64,000 nucleotides of DNA from Herbaspirillum hiltneri N3 (GCF_001267925.1 NZ_CP011409.1:558001-622000), one strand, 5' to 3'; positions 1 to 9,761 are shown, numbered from the stretch's first letter. Numbers and translations are program-made. The notes: generated by a model from the sequence alone, not told the origin.

Positions 1-729
1 GATGCACTCAAGGCTTCGTCGTCAGCAATACTCTTTGTACGAGCTCACTCAAAGCTCAATCTGCAGCCGATGGACTGGGTTACTGCACGTGATCACTTAA
101 CTGAGCACAGCGAAGAGGATGATGACGATGAAGGAGATGATGAATACGGGGAGGACGAAGATGAAGACGGAAACCCGATTTCCATATCGGCCACTACGCC
201 AATTAATAAAACCGATGTGGTCGCACAACCTGTCAATGAGCAGGGAGCGAATTCACATGACATTAGCGACGTGATTGAACCGGGGGGCAGTGCGCAAGGG
301 GACGAAACCGAGGAGGTCGTGCTCAAGGCCAATGGTCTTCCCGCGCAGGTTGGATTTTGCGAACTCTTCCGCTATCTCACCCTCACGCTTACGGACGGCC
401 CTGATGGGAGACGCCCTCGTCTGGCTATTATGGTGACCGCGTGGGATATGCTCGATTCCGAAGCGAAGGCTGCCGGTCCTATGCGTTACCTCGAGGAACA
501 GTTCCCAATGTTTGCGGGTAGACTTAAAACGCCTGGACACCTCGACGTCGAGGTGTTTGGTATGTCCATCGTTGGAGGCAATTTGCGAGGAACCCCCAAC
601 AAACCGTTCAGGGACTCGCTCAAGAAGCGTGATTTGTCGGAAGTCGGCTACACGGCTGTAGTACGAGGTGGTGTTGTCGTGGAGGATCCAGATGTGACGC
701 TGCCGCTTGCTTGGGCGCTTGGGAATTGA
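1..729 (+). CDS. GTPase-like protein (C-terminal part), partner of GAP1-type protein
   Basis: The reading frame is open from the first base, so this is the 3' part of a gene that starts outside the window. The visible residues begin with a beta-strand-like LFVR segment. A very acidic linker follows (EEDDDDEGDD and similar), then a globular part with RLAIMVTAWDMLD, which resembles the [NT]KxD-type specificity strand of a P-loop GTPase. The protein ends 11 bases before the next start codon, so the two genes are probably translationally coupled. In known GTPase-centred conflict systems a double-GTPase protein sits directly upstream of a GAP1 protein. That context, more than sequence, drives this call. 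The Walker A region lies outside the window, so GTPase activity cannot be checked here. Lower GC than the core genes. Confidence 0.55.
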   Translation, partial: DALKASSSAILFVRAHSKLNLQPMDWVTARDHLTEHSEEDDDDEGDDEYGEDEDEDGNPISISATTPINKTDVVAQPVNEQGANSHDISDVIEPGGSAQGDETEEVVLKANGLPAQVGFCELFRYLTLTLTDGPDGRRPRLAIMVTAWDMLDSEAKAAGPMRYLEEQFPMFAGRLKTPGHLDVEVFGMSIVGGNLRGTPNKPFRDSLKKRDLSEVGYTAVVRGGVVVEDPDVTLPLAWALGN

Positions 730-739
730 GGATGGTGAA

Positions 740-3379
740 ATGATCGTTGACCAGCAACTGCATGGATACAATCACGGACACGAGTTGCTGTCCGGGTCCA
801 TTACGTTGCCTCCGCGGGATCAGGATCTTATCGATCGGCTTTCCGATATTGCTGGCCCAATCGCACCTAGCGAGAAAATCCTGCCCTACATCACTTGCTA
901 TCCGTTGCCGAGCGGATCTCACTATATCGTGGCCAGAACTTGGCATGATCGTGAGGCTCCGCGTGCTGGATGCGTCCGCACCCGATCGCTGCTGATCCCG
1001 ATGGCAGAATGGGCATCGGTCGCGGATCCATCTACGTTGGTTGCGATTGCCACGGAGGCTGGCCCTAGCCAAAGGTCAAAACGATTATCGATCGAACCAG
1101 ACCTCACTAACCCGTCACCGCCTGTGGAGACCGCCGGAGCCGAGCTCCTGGAAGCGCTATTTCTTGAAGATCCAGTACCGGTGGCAGTGTTCGGCTCTAA
1201 AGCGTCCGAGCTTATCGCGATTCGCCTATTAACTGCGATCTGGCCGTCCATGCGCCGCCGCTTCACAGTGTCGACATTCTGCAATTCTCCACGGACGATA
1301 GCTAAAAAGAGCTTTGACCTCGTATTTGCCCCTGTGGAGGCAAGGTCTCGATTTTCCGATTGGAAAGGACGGCGTGTTGACGGTACGAAGGCGAATTCGT
1401 CACGCCATAGATGGTCCTTGAAGCTCGCGGATGAGGTCTTTCGCGCGCCGCATCCCTCTCTCTCGACGCTCGATGCGTTCGGTGAAATAGCAGAAGATGA
1501 AAAAGGCAACGAAGAAGCACTTCGCCTGTCTTTACTCTGGAGTGAGCTTGCCATCAGAGTACCAACGGAGCCGCAGGCTGCTCTCGGACTGCTCGACATC
1601 GCGAATACGAGAAAATCGCGTAGAACAAGGCTAGTTAACGAGCTTACGCCGGTTCTAGCGCAAACAGCGGTTACCGTGGCATCCACCATGCCACCATCTG
1701 AGGCCTGGCGGTTTCTCCAAGTATTGATTGAGAAACTCGGTGAGACGCGCTCGCGTCTATCATTGGTCAGCTCTATAAGTGCCTCCACGATATCCCTCGC
1801 GCAACGGCATCCAGTTGACGCAGTGGAAGTGGCTTCGCAGGTAGTGGAAGGTGGCGGTTACCTTCTTAAAGATTTAGCTACAGGAATTGCTAAGAGTAGT
1901 GATGCGTTCGAACCTGCGGCGAGAAACCTCGCGATCGTCCGAGGAGATGTACTCCTTCGTACAGTACTGGCTTCACCAGAGCTGGCAGTACGATTATTAG
2001 CGAGTGACTATGGCATCGAAACTGCTCTTGCCGCGAGCATTGATGGCGCAAGCGAGGAGGAGATCGAAACAGCACGAAAATGTCTCCTGCCGCAACTCGT
2101 CAGCGACAGGCACGCGGGGCTTTTCGCCGGTTTGATGGCGGATGCTAACGCCACAACAATCGCAATTGAGGCGGAGCGCTTAAAGAATGCAAATGACTTT
2201 ACGGCCACGGCATTAAATGATGTGCTTGTGGACGTGGCTCAACAAGCTGACGAAATTGTTCCGCTACGTGGCACTGTAGCGGAGGCGCGCCAGTCACAGG
2301 AGTCGAACGCGATGCTCCGCAAGCTTCTTGGGCCAAACGTCGCGGACGTCCGATGGATCTTAAGTGTGATGAAGAGTTCGGATGCGCGTCGCTCAATGCT
2401 ACTTGTGGACGTACTTACTAGTGCATCCAGACAGCAACTTTGTGCCATTTTTGAAGCGCCGGATATCCTCGACGGTGTACTCAAAGCAACGGAGGATCTA
2501 CCTGCCGCGACCGAGGTTTTGGCGCGCTTGGTCGAAAATGTTCGTTTGCAGCCGGCAGACCAGGTAGCACTTGTTATACGGATACTAACCCGCATGAGTG
2601 GTCCGAGAGCGGGTGACATCGCGGTGGTAGGCCTGGAGGCAGTGTTGTCTCAGGCCTTCTTGCCTGAGCGTGAACAACTCGTCTCGACCTTTTTTAGTCA
2701 TGCGAGTGAACATATTGATAGTGTTCGCATCCTGAGCATAGGCGCCGGCCAGGAAGTACCTGCAGATTTGGCGAGTAGCAACTTAGTGTTGTTTGACAAT
2801 TCACCGCCAGTCGTTCGCAATAAATTCCTTAGGAATCCGATGGCACTTGCCGACACCATAGTCGGAAGAGGAGCATTTTCCCTGTCCTATGAGGGGGGCG
2901 AGGCCGTTGGTCGCTTGCTGTGGGATTCCGCTCCGGTCGACTACCATGGCTTTCGTCTTGCGTCGGCAAAGTTGCTTTCTTTCCTGACCAATGCGAAGAC
3001 AGAAGCCGCATCTCCAATTGTCGCCGCGGCATTCCCTTCCGTGTACCGCGAACTCCAAAATGAGAGCCTTCCAGATTTCCTCTCGTATATGTTCCCATTT
3101 ATGGATTGGGATCGCTGTAAGGTCGCACGGAGTGAACTCGCACGAGCGTTCCTACGCTCAAACTGGCGGCCTAGAGATATCGCTCTGGCTGCGGCGCGAG
3201 CCGAAGATGCTGATCGCATTCTTCGAAGTATCGCGAAACAAGACAACGGATTGTGGGCGATCTCCTTGATCGAACGAGAGATCGACACGCTTCCAGAACC
3301 ATGGAAACGTCAAGTGAAGAAAGCAATTAAAAATCTTCGAAAGTATCCACTTGGTTATAAATCGCCGTCCGATGGGTAA
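740..3379 (+). CDS. GTPase-associated protein 1 (GAP1)-type large protein
   Basis: About 879 aa. The start at 740 is chosen because GAGG lies 8 bases upstream; an upstream ATG at 707 would overlap the previous gene. The N-terminus carries QQLHGYNHGH followed by a compact domain ending in ARTW and SLLIPM. This is the pattern I associate with the GAP1 N-terminal domain found next to TRAFAC-type GTPases in bacterial conflict (self/non-self) systems. The remaining ~650 residues are helical, repeat-like and rich in Leu/Ala/Glu, as expected for the GAP1 middle and C-terminal regions. No transmembrane segments or nuclease motifs are visible. In such systems the GTPase is thought to sense or switch and the GAP1 protein to act as adaptor or effector; the mechanism is inference. 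It may be cargo of the adjacent Tn7-like element. Confidence 0.6.
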   Translation: MIVDQQLHGYNHGHELLSGSITLPPRDQDLIDRLSDIAGPIAPSEKILPYITCYPLPSGSHYIVARTWHDREAPRAGCVRTRSLLIPMAEWASVADPSTLVAIATEAGPSQRSKRLSIEPDLTNPSPPVETAGAELLEALFLEDPVPVAVFGSKASELIAIRLLTAIWPSMRRRFTVSTFCNSPRTIAKKSFDLVFAPVEARSRFSDWKGRRVDGTKANSSRHRWSLKLADEVFRAPHPSLSTLDAFGEIAEDEKGNEEALRLSLLWSELAIRVPTEPQAALGLLDIANTRKSRRTRLVNELTPVLAQTAVTVASTMPPSEAWRFLQVLIEKLGETRSRLSLVSSISASTISLAQRHPVDAVEVASQVVEGGGYLLKDLATGIAKSSDAFEPAARNLAIVRGDVLLRTVLASPELAVRLLASDYGIETALAASIDGASEEEIETARKCLLPQLVSDRHAGLFAGLMADANATTIAIEAERLKNANDFTATALNDVLVDVAQQADEIVPLRGTVAEARQSQESNAMLRKLLGPNVADVRWILSVMKSSDARRSMLLVDVLTSASRQQLCAIFEAPDILDGVLKATEDLPAATEVLARLVENVRLQPADQVALVIRILTRMSGPRAGDIAVVGLEAVLSQAFLPEREQLVSTFFSHASEHIDSVRILSIGAGQEVPADLASSNLVLFDNSPPVVRNKFLRNPMALADTIVGRGAFSLSYEGGEAVGRLLWDSAPVDYHGFRLASAKLLSFLTNAKTEAASPIVAAAFPSVYRELQNESLPDFLSYMFPFMDWDRCKVARSELARAFLRSNWRPRDIALAAARAEDADRILRSIAKQDNGLWAISLIEREIDTLPEPWKRQVKKAIKNLRKYPLGYKSPSDG

Positions 3380-3622
3380 GTTCTACTAGTCCACGCGTAA
3401 GCTCTGCCTCTGGGAACCAGGTGCATATTTTTCGGCTTCTAGGCACTCGATTCGTTTTGCGTTGGACACTCAAACCGGAGCGAACTGGATAGCGCGGCGG
3501 CTACCTTGGCAGAGCGAAGCATCAGAAGTCCGTTATTGACCGATTGCAGTTATTCCGGTGTCGGTAGTTGATTTGCACCTCGCTTTGAGGCGTTTTCTTA
3601 AGAAATTGGTCGATCTAGTTAA

Positions 3623-4783
3623 TCAGAGTTGAGTTTTTCTCGACAAAAATGCCTCGCATTGAGCAAGTCCTGCTTCGATTAGCTGTGCTTCTCTCGCACC
3701 GACAGCAGGGCGTGATCTTGCATGTAGTTGTTCAGCCGTTTGATGCACTATTCTGAGCAGATCGCTAGGTTGTGCTTGTTCATGCTTAAGATAATCAGCT
3801 ACGAGCGATGGAATGCAGAAAGGTGGAGAAATTGCCGTGGTTTCAGATTCTACATGGCCGCGAGCCATCTGCAAAAATCGGCGTGCAACTGTCTCTGCTA
3901 TTCGTTCGCGATAATTTTCGCTCTTTTGCAAAATCGTATTCAACCGATAGGTCGGATTTCGTAGGCACATCAAATAGCGCGCATCTGTCTCAGTTCTCCA
4001 TTCAGAGTCGAGCAAATTCGGGTCCAAAGCTGAAACCGACTCTACGACCGAGATCTGTGGACTCGTCATTACCTCCAATTCTTCTTTTGGCTGCTTCTTT
4101 TTCGTGGGATTCGTGACTAAAGGCTTTGTTGCGCTTTCTTGACGGGGAAGCTGTAACTGCTTTTCTCTATCGAAACACGCTATTCCTGTGGACGGGAGAT
4201 GAAGACAATTTTTGCAGTGTGGACAGAAAGCTAGAAGACTAGATTCCTGTGATCGGCTGACCTTGTGGCGATAAGGGTGGACAGAGAAATTGCAATGTAG
4301 ACACTTTCTGAGTAGCAGGCAATTATGGAGGGAGCACTCCTTCATTGTTGTGTAACGCCACTGATTTCGAAAATAGGGAGTCGAATCTGAGGCCAGGCAG
4401 TGAGGACAAAATGCGCTGCGGTGCAAAGCATAGTGGAGGTTCTCTACCAGCCAGGATTCAGAGGGCCAATCCAGGTTTCTTGGAGTTAAAGATGCGACTG
4501 AAGAGAAATTTTCTGCAGATATTCCAAATTTGGATGCTAGCGATTGTTGAATTCGCTCAACGAGGACTACATCCGGATCAACGCAGAATAATCGCGTAAG
4601 ACCCTTGCCAAAACAATATTCAATGATCTCTTTCACAGGAATAATGTAGTTGGCGCTAACACGTAAAAGCCATGAAGATAGTGACTCGTCAGCCAATGGT
4701 AGCGGGCAACCATATAGCCTCAGTCTTGGAGGAAGATACCCTTTTCCAATCGGTGCTGTGACATCAAGGGAATCAAGGGGCAT
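3623..4783 (-). CDS. TniQ/TnsD-family target-selection protein (second copy)
   Basis: 386 aa. The N-terminal half has the TniQ layout: PLPLADESLSSWLLR, then zinc-binding pairs FCPHC, CSLHN, CLHC and FCPHCKNC. The C-terminal half is divergent with a Lys-rich linker (TNPTKKKQPKEE). TniQ/TnsD proteins bind the target DNA and recruit TnsC, so they decide where a Tn7-like element inserts. It is the last gene of the tns operon, 17 bases beyond the end of the other tniQ gene. Two different TniQ proteins in one element usually mean two target routes, as with TnsD and a second selector, or a two-part selector as in Tn6022-like elements. Which target it recognises cannot be read from the window. Confidence 0.85.
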   Translation of the reverse strand: MPLDSLDVTAPIGKGYLPPRLRLYGCPLPLADESLSSWLLRVSANYIIPVKEIIEYCFGKGLTRLFCVDPDVVLVERIQQSLASKFGISAENFSSVASLTPRNLDWPSESWLVENLHYALHRSAFCPHCLASDSTPYFRNQWRYTTMKECSLHNCLLLRKCLHCNFSVHPYRHKVSRSQESSLLAFCPHCKNCLHLPSTGIACFDREKQLQLPRQESATKPLVTNPTKKKQPKEELEVMTSPQISVVESVSALDPNLLDSEWRTETDARYLMCLRNPTYRLNTILQKSENYRERIAETVARRFLQMARGHVESETTAISPPFCIPSLVADYLKHEQAQPSDLLRIVHQTAEQLHARSRPAVGAREAQLIEAGLAQCEAFLSRKTQL

Positions 4784-4800
4784 TGTTTTTCCTCTCTAAG

Positions 4801-5784
4801 TCAAAAATCTAAGGGCAGCTGAAATCCAAATTGAGCATCAATGGCGACACGCCTGCGAGGTGTCTGACCGTACTCTCGTTCCAGCTGCGGTCGAAGAGTT
4901 AGCAGATCGGACGCAGAGAATTCGTCTTGGATGTAGCGTCTGACATTTGAAAGGCAATTGATGTCATGGAGCTGCTCATGGCAGTCGATACCTATTGGTG
5001 ACGTCCAGCGTGCCATGGTGGAGGCAGCATTTTCGAGCAACGAAGTTGCCGCACCAACCCCAAGTTTTGCCCGACCATGTCCATTCTTGAGTTGTGCGTG
5101 ATTTGGCACGAGCCTGCCAAGCAGCCAAACTAGCGAGAATTGGCCGTTTAGTGATAGAGACCAGAAGTCTCGGTAGATATCTGGAATCGCCATACTAAGC
5201 GCCGGTGAGCGTAATGCCAGCTTCCTGCTGATGTGCTGAGAAAAAAAGGCCGGAAATCCTGCGGAGCTACAACGGGGTGAGTACCGAAGGTCAAAACCGC
5301 AATTGCAATAACAGAGGCGATTCCTTTTCCAGGAAAGTCTTTTCCCACATGAACTACAACTGTCCACGAGTCGAATTAGATGGTGGGGGCAAGCTGTGAC
5401 AAGCGTCAGATCCCAGATCGCGTGAACTATTTCAGCTTCGCAAAGGCATTCAGGGCATATACGCGGATAAAAGAACGTTAGAAAGCATTCGCGTGAAAGT
5501 GAATTGCCGAAGTAGCTAAAGCTTCCTTTGCAGTTGTCTGCTAGCGTGTGCCGATAGTGTCGGATATCTAGGTCAGCGAATGCACATCCTGCAACGTGCG
5601 CAAACTTCAATAGATCATGTCGCGATGGATATGTCGGCGATGAGCCCTGAATAAGGCGATAAAGTCGTTCAGGGCTGGCCAAATTATTAGCCTCCGTCAA
5701 GCGAATTAGGAAGCCCAGTAGGCTTTCCTCAGCAGATGGTTGCCCACGAACTAGCAAGCGCGAGCTGGCCTGTCCCCAGGTCAT
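4801..5784 (-). CDS. tniQ: TniQ/TnsD-family target-selection protein (first copy)
   Basis: 327 aa. Typical TniQ start (ESLLGFLIRLTEANN at about residue 20) and clustered zinc ligands ICPECL, ACPHH, SCSSCGKRL and CNCG between about residues 108 and 165. The family links a target site to the TnsC ATPase filament. The start codon overlaps the tnsC stop (ATGA-type overlap at 5781-5784), so translation is coupled to tnsC. The length fits the short TniQ class rather than full TnsD (about 500 aa). Confidence 0.88.
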   Translation of the reverse strand: MTWGQASSRLLVRGQPSAEESLLGFLIRLTEANNLASPERLYRLIQGSSPTYPSRHDLLKFAHVAGCAFADLDIRHYRHTLADNCKGSFSYFGNSLSRECFLTFFYPRICPECLCEAEIVHAIWDLTLVTACPHHLIRLVDSCSSCGKRLSWKRNRLCYCNCGFDLRYSPRCSSAGFPAFFSQHISRKLALRSPALSMAIPDIYRDFWSLSLNGQFSLVWLLGRLVPNHAQLKNGHGRAKLGVGAATSLLENAASTMARWTSPIGIDCHEQLHDINCLSNVRRYIQDEFSASDLLTLRPQLEREYGQTPRRRVAIDAQFGFQLPLDF

Positions 5785-6749
5785 TTTCCGATGGCCGAAA
5801 ACGGATTGTGCGATTTTGGATCGCCGCCATTCACGGAGTCGTACGCGACTCTCAAATGCTCGTGCGAGATTTTGTCCATATTCTTACTCGCTGCGATATA
5901 GACGGCTTCGGACAGAATTTTGACCAATGTTCTCATTTGCCCACCACTTGCAACGTGGAGCGCAAACGAAATGTCGGGCGCCGCTAGACCTGCTTGATAG
6001 CGCATCGGAAGTTGTTCGTCGAAGCTCTGAAGTACGCCAAGGAATTCCGGACCATATTCGAACATGTGGAGAGAGATCATTCCAGGTAGTCTTGTCCTCA
6101 GCTGTCCATTTTGTTCGAAAGGAAGGTTGGCATTTTCTTCCCCGAGAAATATCTGCCCAACTTTCGTCGCTGAGTAAATCAGCTTCATCGTGTTTGTTAT
6201 TTCCTTGGACATTGGCCCCTGTTTGCGCTCTCCAACGTGACTAAATTCGTCTACCATCAGAAGACGGACTTGGCAACGCGCGAAAGCGTCGATCACACTG
6301 TCCACTTTGATTGGAATCTTGAGATCTTCAGCAGGTCGTAATTTTGAGTTTGGGAGAAGAAAGGAACATTGAGCCAGTATCGAGTCAAGTATTGACCCTA
6401 TACGGGGACTGCTTGCGACTGAAATTGCTAATACAGGAATTATCAGACGCTCCGGGGTATCGATCTTGGGATATTTTTCAACCATGTGCTGTACGACAGC
6501 ACTTTTTCCACCGCCAGACTGGGCGATGATTCTACCGCCTCCTGGATCTTCAAACCGCCCGAATTTGTCGTATGTGCGTTGGACAAACTGAATGGCGTTG
6601 TCGTACGCAGGATGGAGAACGCGGATTCGTCGCACGGCCGCAACCTTTGCCTCTGGTGCCAAGTGAAAAAAATGTTCCCTATCTGCTGAGGTCGGCGCCC
6701 CCCAAGGCGCATCCATTTTTTCGGGGTTCGAGAAGAGCTCTGCGCTCAT
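5781..6749 (-). CDS. tnsC: Tn7-like transposition regulator ATPase TnsC/TniB
   Basis: 322 aa, AAA+ ATPase. Walker A-like motif AQSGGGKS near residue 77, Walker B LLMVDEFSH near residue 165, sensor region IFLGEENANL, and the helical lid toward the C-terminus. TnsC/TniB assembles on target DNA, carries the signal from TniQ and activates the TnsAB transposase. The start overlaps the end of tnsB by 4 bases, continuing the coupled operon. The length is typical of the short TniB-like TnsC group. Confidence 0.92.
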   Translation of the reverse strand: MSAELFSNPEKMDAPWGAPTSADREHFFHLAPEAKVAAVRRIRVLHPAYDNAIQFVQRTYDKFGRFEDPGGGRIIAQSGGGKSAVVQHMVEKYPKIDTPERLIIPVLAISVASSPRIGSILDSILAQCSFLLPNSKLRPAEDLKIPIKVDSVIDAFARCQVRLLMVDEFSHVGERKQGPMSKEITNTMKLIYSATKVGQIFLGEENANLPFEQNGQLRTRLPGMISLHMFEYGPEFLGVLQSFDEQLPMRYQAGLAAPDISFALHVASGGQMRTLVKILSEAVYIAASKNMDKISHEHLRVAYDSVNGGDPKSHNPFSAIGK

Positions 6750-8734
6750 AAGCTCTCCTTTTTACTTAAAATGGTGCCGAATTTTGGGACCTCAGTAGGC
6801 ATCTTGCTCGTAGCTTTGGCTTGTTGAATAACTTGGTCGACTTGGGCATGTAAGCTAGTCGTAGGTGTCAGCCATTGAGTGACTGACGGCGTGGCACCGG
6901 CCAAGGTCGCATCGGAGCTGAATTCAGCCATTTTTGCGGCGGCCTTGCGTGCAGCGGATGGTTTCCGTTTGATTTCCCCCGCGACCAACTCGCGTAAATA
7001 AGCCTTTGCTCGGCGCAAGGCATCAATGTCGATACGTGTCTTCAGGCGCTCTTTTGCGATTTTTCGGATTAATTCGTGTTGCCACAAAGAGAGACCTCCT
7101 GCGTAGTCTGAGTCAATGCAAGGTACTTCGATATAGCGTTTTTCCGTTGGGTGTTGAACGAAGATGCTGCCAATATCTGCTGGTTGATATTTGTATGTGA
7201 CAGTTTGGATTGCGCCGTATGTCTGCCTCAGCTCATCCATTTCCGATGAGTTGTAAATCAAATTGTGCAGACGAATTCCGTCATGGCGCAATGTTCTAGT
7301 CTCTGATCGGCCAAATGCGACAGAGAGGTGAGCCACACTCTCTGGTAAGAAAACTGGTGTCTCTTTGATGCCGTCATTCCATAGATCAATGGGGCGTGTG
7401 TAATCGCGACTCGGGCTACGCATATACACATCAATGAGCCATTTATAGACGAGTTCAATGAATACGCTGTAGCGGATAACCGCGTGCTTTTCGGGATCGT
7501 AGTCTCCGCGTTCTAGCAGGTTGGCAAAGGTTGTGCCGGGGATTTTTTCTAGGAGGCCTGCATTTTGCTCTTTGATGTAGCGCTCTATCCCACCCTTGAA
7601 CCAAGGCTGGTGAACAGGACACCAGGTGAGCGATATTCCGAATTCCTGAGCAACAGAGAATAATTCTGCGCTATGGAATTCAGGTGCATTGTCTAGCTTG
7701 ATGGATATTGGAATGCCATAAACTGGCCAATCTCCTTCTATGCTCGGGAACGTTTCGTTGATATGATTTTTGTAGAGTACGCCTTGTCTGAGGCAGGAGA
7801 ATACAGAGTAAAGTGATGGCGGGACAAAGGAAATGAAAACACCAAACGGCATCCTAGATGCGGTATCGCGCCCCGCGGTAATAGTGGGCCTTCCCAGCGG
7901 AAGCATAAGTTCGTCGTCAATGACAAACAGATTTGATAGCCCATGGTCAATTTGGACTTCTTCAAGAATGCGCTTGACTGAATTGGTGTTACGTACGGAC
8001 CTAAACTGCCTTGTGGCTTCTTTTTTTCCATGGCGGGCGACGCATACTTCATAAGCATTTAGCGTATCAATGTAGCGTCGAATTGTCGCGATACTGGGGC
8101 ACACCAAAGGTTCGGCCCCGGGGAACTTATTTCGCTGAGCAATTTTTGAATCAAGGTCGTCGAAGACATCTGTGGCCGGGCGGCGTTCGAGAGTGAGATA
8201 GACGGATTTTATTGATTCGTCCAACAGAGCTTGCACCGTTCCAGAAAAGGCGGGGCGTCCTCGATTGGCTAGGCGATCGACTAGAGATACTACATCGCGA
8301 TCATTGCTTTTATATTCTTTGACCCACCGATATACGCTGCGTAGAGATGGTGGTTTTTCTTTGCGGCGTAGAGCAACCTGATTTATGACTTCGACGAGAG
8401 ATTTAGCACTGGATGAAACTGAGATTTTTTGCATTTCTGATACGTACTCATTGCGCTGAAGTGCCTTTTCTTTCTGCTTAGCGCTAAAGCAGTCCAAGTC
8501 TTGCAAGCTAAAACCATCAGCCTTTTGGATTTCTTCTTTAGATACGGTAGCAGAGACAAGTTGGATTTCTCCCTCGCTCCATAAACGAAGAAATTCGATT
8601 TTCTCAATATTCCAAACATCTCCATCAACAAGCGACTCGAAGATCAGTTTTTCTCCATTAACCAATCTTCGCATCTCGTATTGGATATTTTTGCGAAGGA
8701 CCAAAAGTCCGGGGCTAATTGAGAATTTCTTCAT
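6746..8734 (-). CDS. tnsB: Tn7-like DDE transposase TnsB
   Basis: 662 aa. Contains an rve-type integrase core with the DDE triad readable as D263 (QIDHG), D348 (KLDNAPEF) and E384 (GGIERYI), then a Mu-type C-terminal domain. Helix-turn-helix DNA-binding modules lie in the first 200 residues (SLRSVYRWVKEY). TnsB binds the transposon ends and carries out 3'-end cleavage and joining. It starts inside the end of tnsA (20-base overlap), consistent with coordinated TnsA/TnsB production. All catalytic residues appear intact, so the transposase is potentially active. Confidence 0.95.
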   Translation of the reverse strand: MKKFSISPGLLVLRKNIQYEMRRLVNGEKLIFESLVDGDVWNIEKIEFLRLWSEGEIQLVSATVSKEEIQKADGFSLQDLDCFSAKQKEKALQRNEYVSEMQKISVSSSAKSLVEVINQVALRRKEKPPSLRSVYRWVKEYKSNDRDVVSLVDRLANRGRPAFSGTVQALLDESIKSVYLTLERRPATDVFDDLDSKIAQRNKFPGAEPLVCPSIATIRRYIDTLNAYEVCVARHGKKEATRQFRSVRNTNSVKRILEEVQIDHGLSNLFVIDDELMLPLGRPTITAGRDTASRMPFGVFISFVPPSLYSVFSCLRQGVLYKNHINETFPSIEGDWPVYGIPISIKLDNAPEFHSAELFSVAQEFGISLTWCPVHQPWFKGGIERYIKEQNAGLLEKIPGTTFANLLERGDYDPEKHAVIRYSVFIELVYKWLIDVYMRSPSRDYTRPIDLWNDGIKETPVFLPESVAHLSVAFGRSETRTLRHDGIRLHNLIYNSSEMDELRQTYGAIQTVTYKYQPADIGSIFVQHPTEKRYIEVPCIDSDYAGGLSLWQHELIRKIAKERLKTRIDIDALRRAKAYLRELVAGEIKRKPSAARKAAAKMAEFSSDATLAGATPSVTQWLTPTTSLHAQVDQVIQQAKATSKMPTEVPKFGTILSKKESL

Positions 8735-9368
8735 CGCTCAGAATCTCCTGACCAGAAACAAAGCGTGAAACGATTGATTTTCGCGTGATCTGAGTATGAA
8801 GATCCGTACGCAAGTAGTGGTGACAAAGGAGCGAGTAGAGCGTAAGCAAATCGAATCCATGTTCCTCAATAAGGTTTTCGATTGATGCGGAAAAACCTGA
8901 GTCAAAAAGTTTTTCTGCTTTGCTTTTGATCGCGACAGATGGCTTTAGCAGCTGGTAGCGGAGCAGCAGCTGGATGTTACTCAGGCGAGGTTCGATGAGG
9001 ATGACCGTGTCATCCATCACGGTATATTCCTCGCTTTTGAGGCGGACAAGCTCAGTAATTAAGTGCGTTCGCTCCTGATATTCGGCCACAAATTTTTGGA
9101 ATTTGACTTCAATCCAAAGCGGCTTATCTTTATAAATCACATATAGATCGGGACAGTGTCGGTGGACTTGGTCGTTTTGATCAATGTATTCCAACCACCG
9201 AACTTGGCTATCTATGTAAGTCACATCAGGATGAAATCGGAGTATGTCGATCGCGTTACGCTCTAATCGGGATTCCCACTCCACTAATTTTGGATTTTTC
9301 CCAAGGCACGGAATTGCCCCTACCATGCGATGTGTCGAGCGGTGTACGACCTTGCGCGCAACTCCCAT
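8715..9368 (-). CDS. tnsA: Tn7-like endonuclease TnsA
   Basis: 217 aa. PD-(D/E)xK nuclease fold with E32/E36, D74 (CPDLYV) and E87-x-K89 (WIEVKF), followed by a winged-helix-like C-terminal domain (about residues 150-217) that would contact TnsB. TnsA cuts the 5' ends so that the element moves by cut-and-paste. The start is supported by AAGGAG six bases upstream. It is the first gene of tnsA-B-C-tniQ-tniQ, as in Tn7 and Tn6022-like elements, so a transposon end is expected just beyond 9368. Confidence 0.93.
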   Translation of the reverse strand: MGVARKVVHRSTHRMVGAIPCLGKNPKLVEWESRLERNAIDILRFHPDVTYIDSQVRWLEYIDQNDQVHRHCPDLYVIYKDKPLWIEVKFQKFVAEYQERTHLITELVRLKSEEYTVMDDTVILIEPRLSNIQLLLRYQLLKPSVAIKSKAEKLFDSGFSASIENLIEEHGFDLLTLYSLLCHHYLRTDLHTQITRKSIVSRFVSGQEILSDEEILN

Positions 9369-9761
9369 CCTTGACTCCTTGTGAAAAGTAACAGGGCTGA
9401 CCAGCGGAGGGCATTTATATTTCTCGGAAGAGTAATCCAGTTACTGCAATCTGCAAAGAGAATTTTTGAAAATCCTTTTTAAATCAATCGGTTAAATAAT
9501 TTAATGTTATTCCCGTTAAATGATTTTGAGCACTTTTGTCACTAAAGAAAAATACGGTGCTGGATAGTGACTGGATTTGATAGCAACCATTATGAGTTGC
9601 TAGAATGGCGTCGCGGTAGTCGCCACGTTAGATATTCTAAAATTGAAATCTTAGTCGACTCCCAAACGAAGATTTTTCAGTCCGTTTTTGTAATTCGAGC
9701 TAAGAAAGCATGATTTGCTGACGTTCATCGCGTCACAACAGAGCGAAATGATTCATAACTT
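9369..9761. other. AT-rich intergenic region, probable right end of the Tn7-like element
   Basis: No gene seen. This is the position where TnsB-binding sites should lie. It holds two related direct repeats (around 9489-9503 and 9513-9527, sharing GTTAAAT and ATTT, 24 bases apart). It also has two inverted repeats: GTCACTA/TAGTGAC (9538-9544 and 9565-9571) and TAGCAAC/GTTGCTA (9581-9587 and 9596-9602). The exact element boundary and target duplication could not be fixed by eye. Confidence 0.4.
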
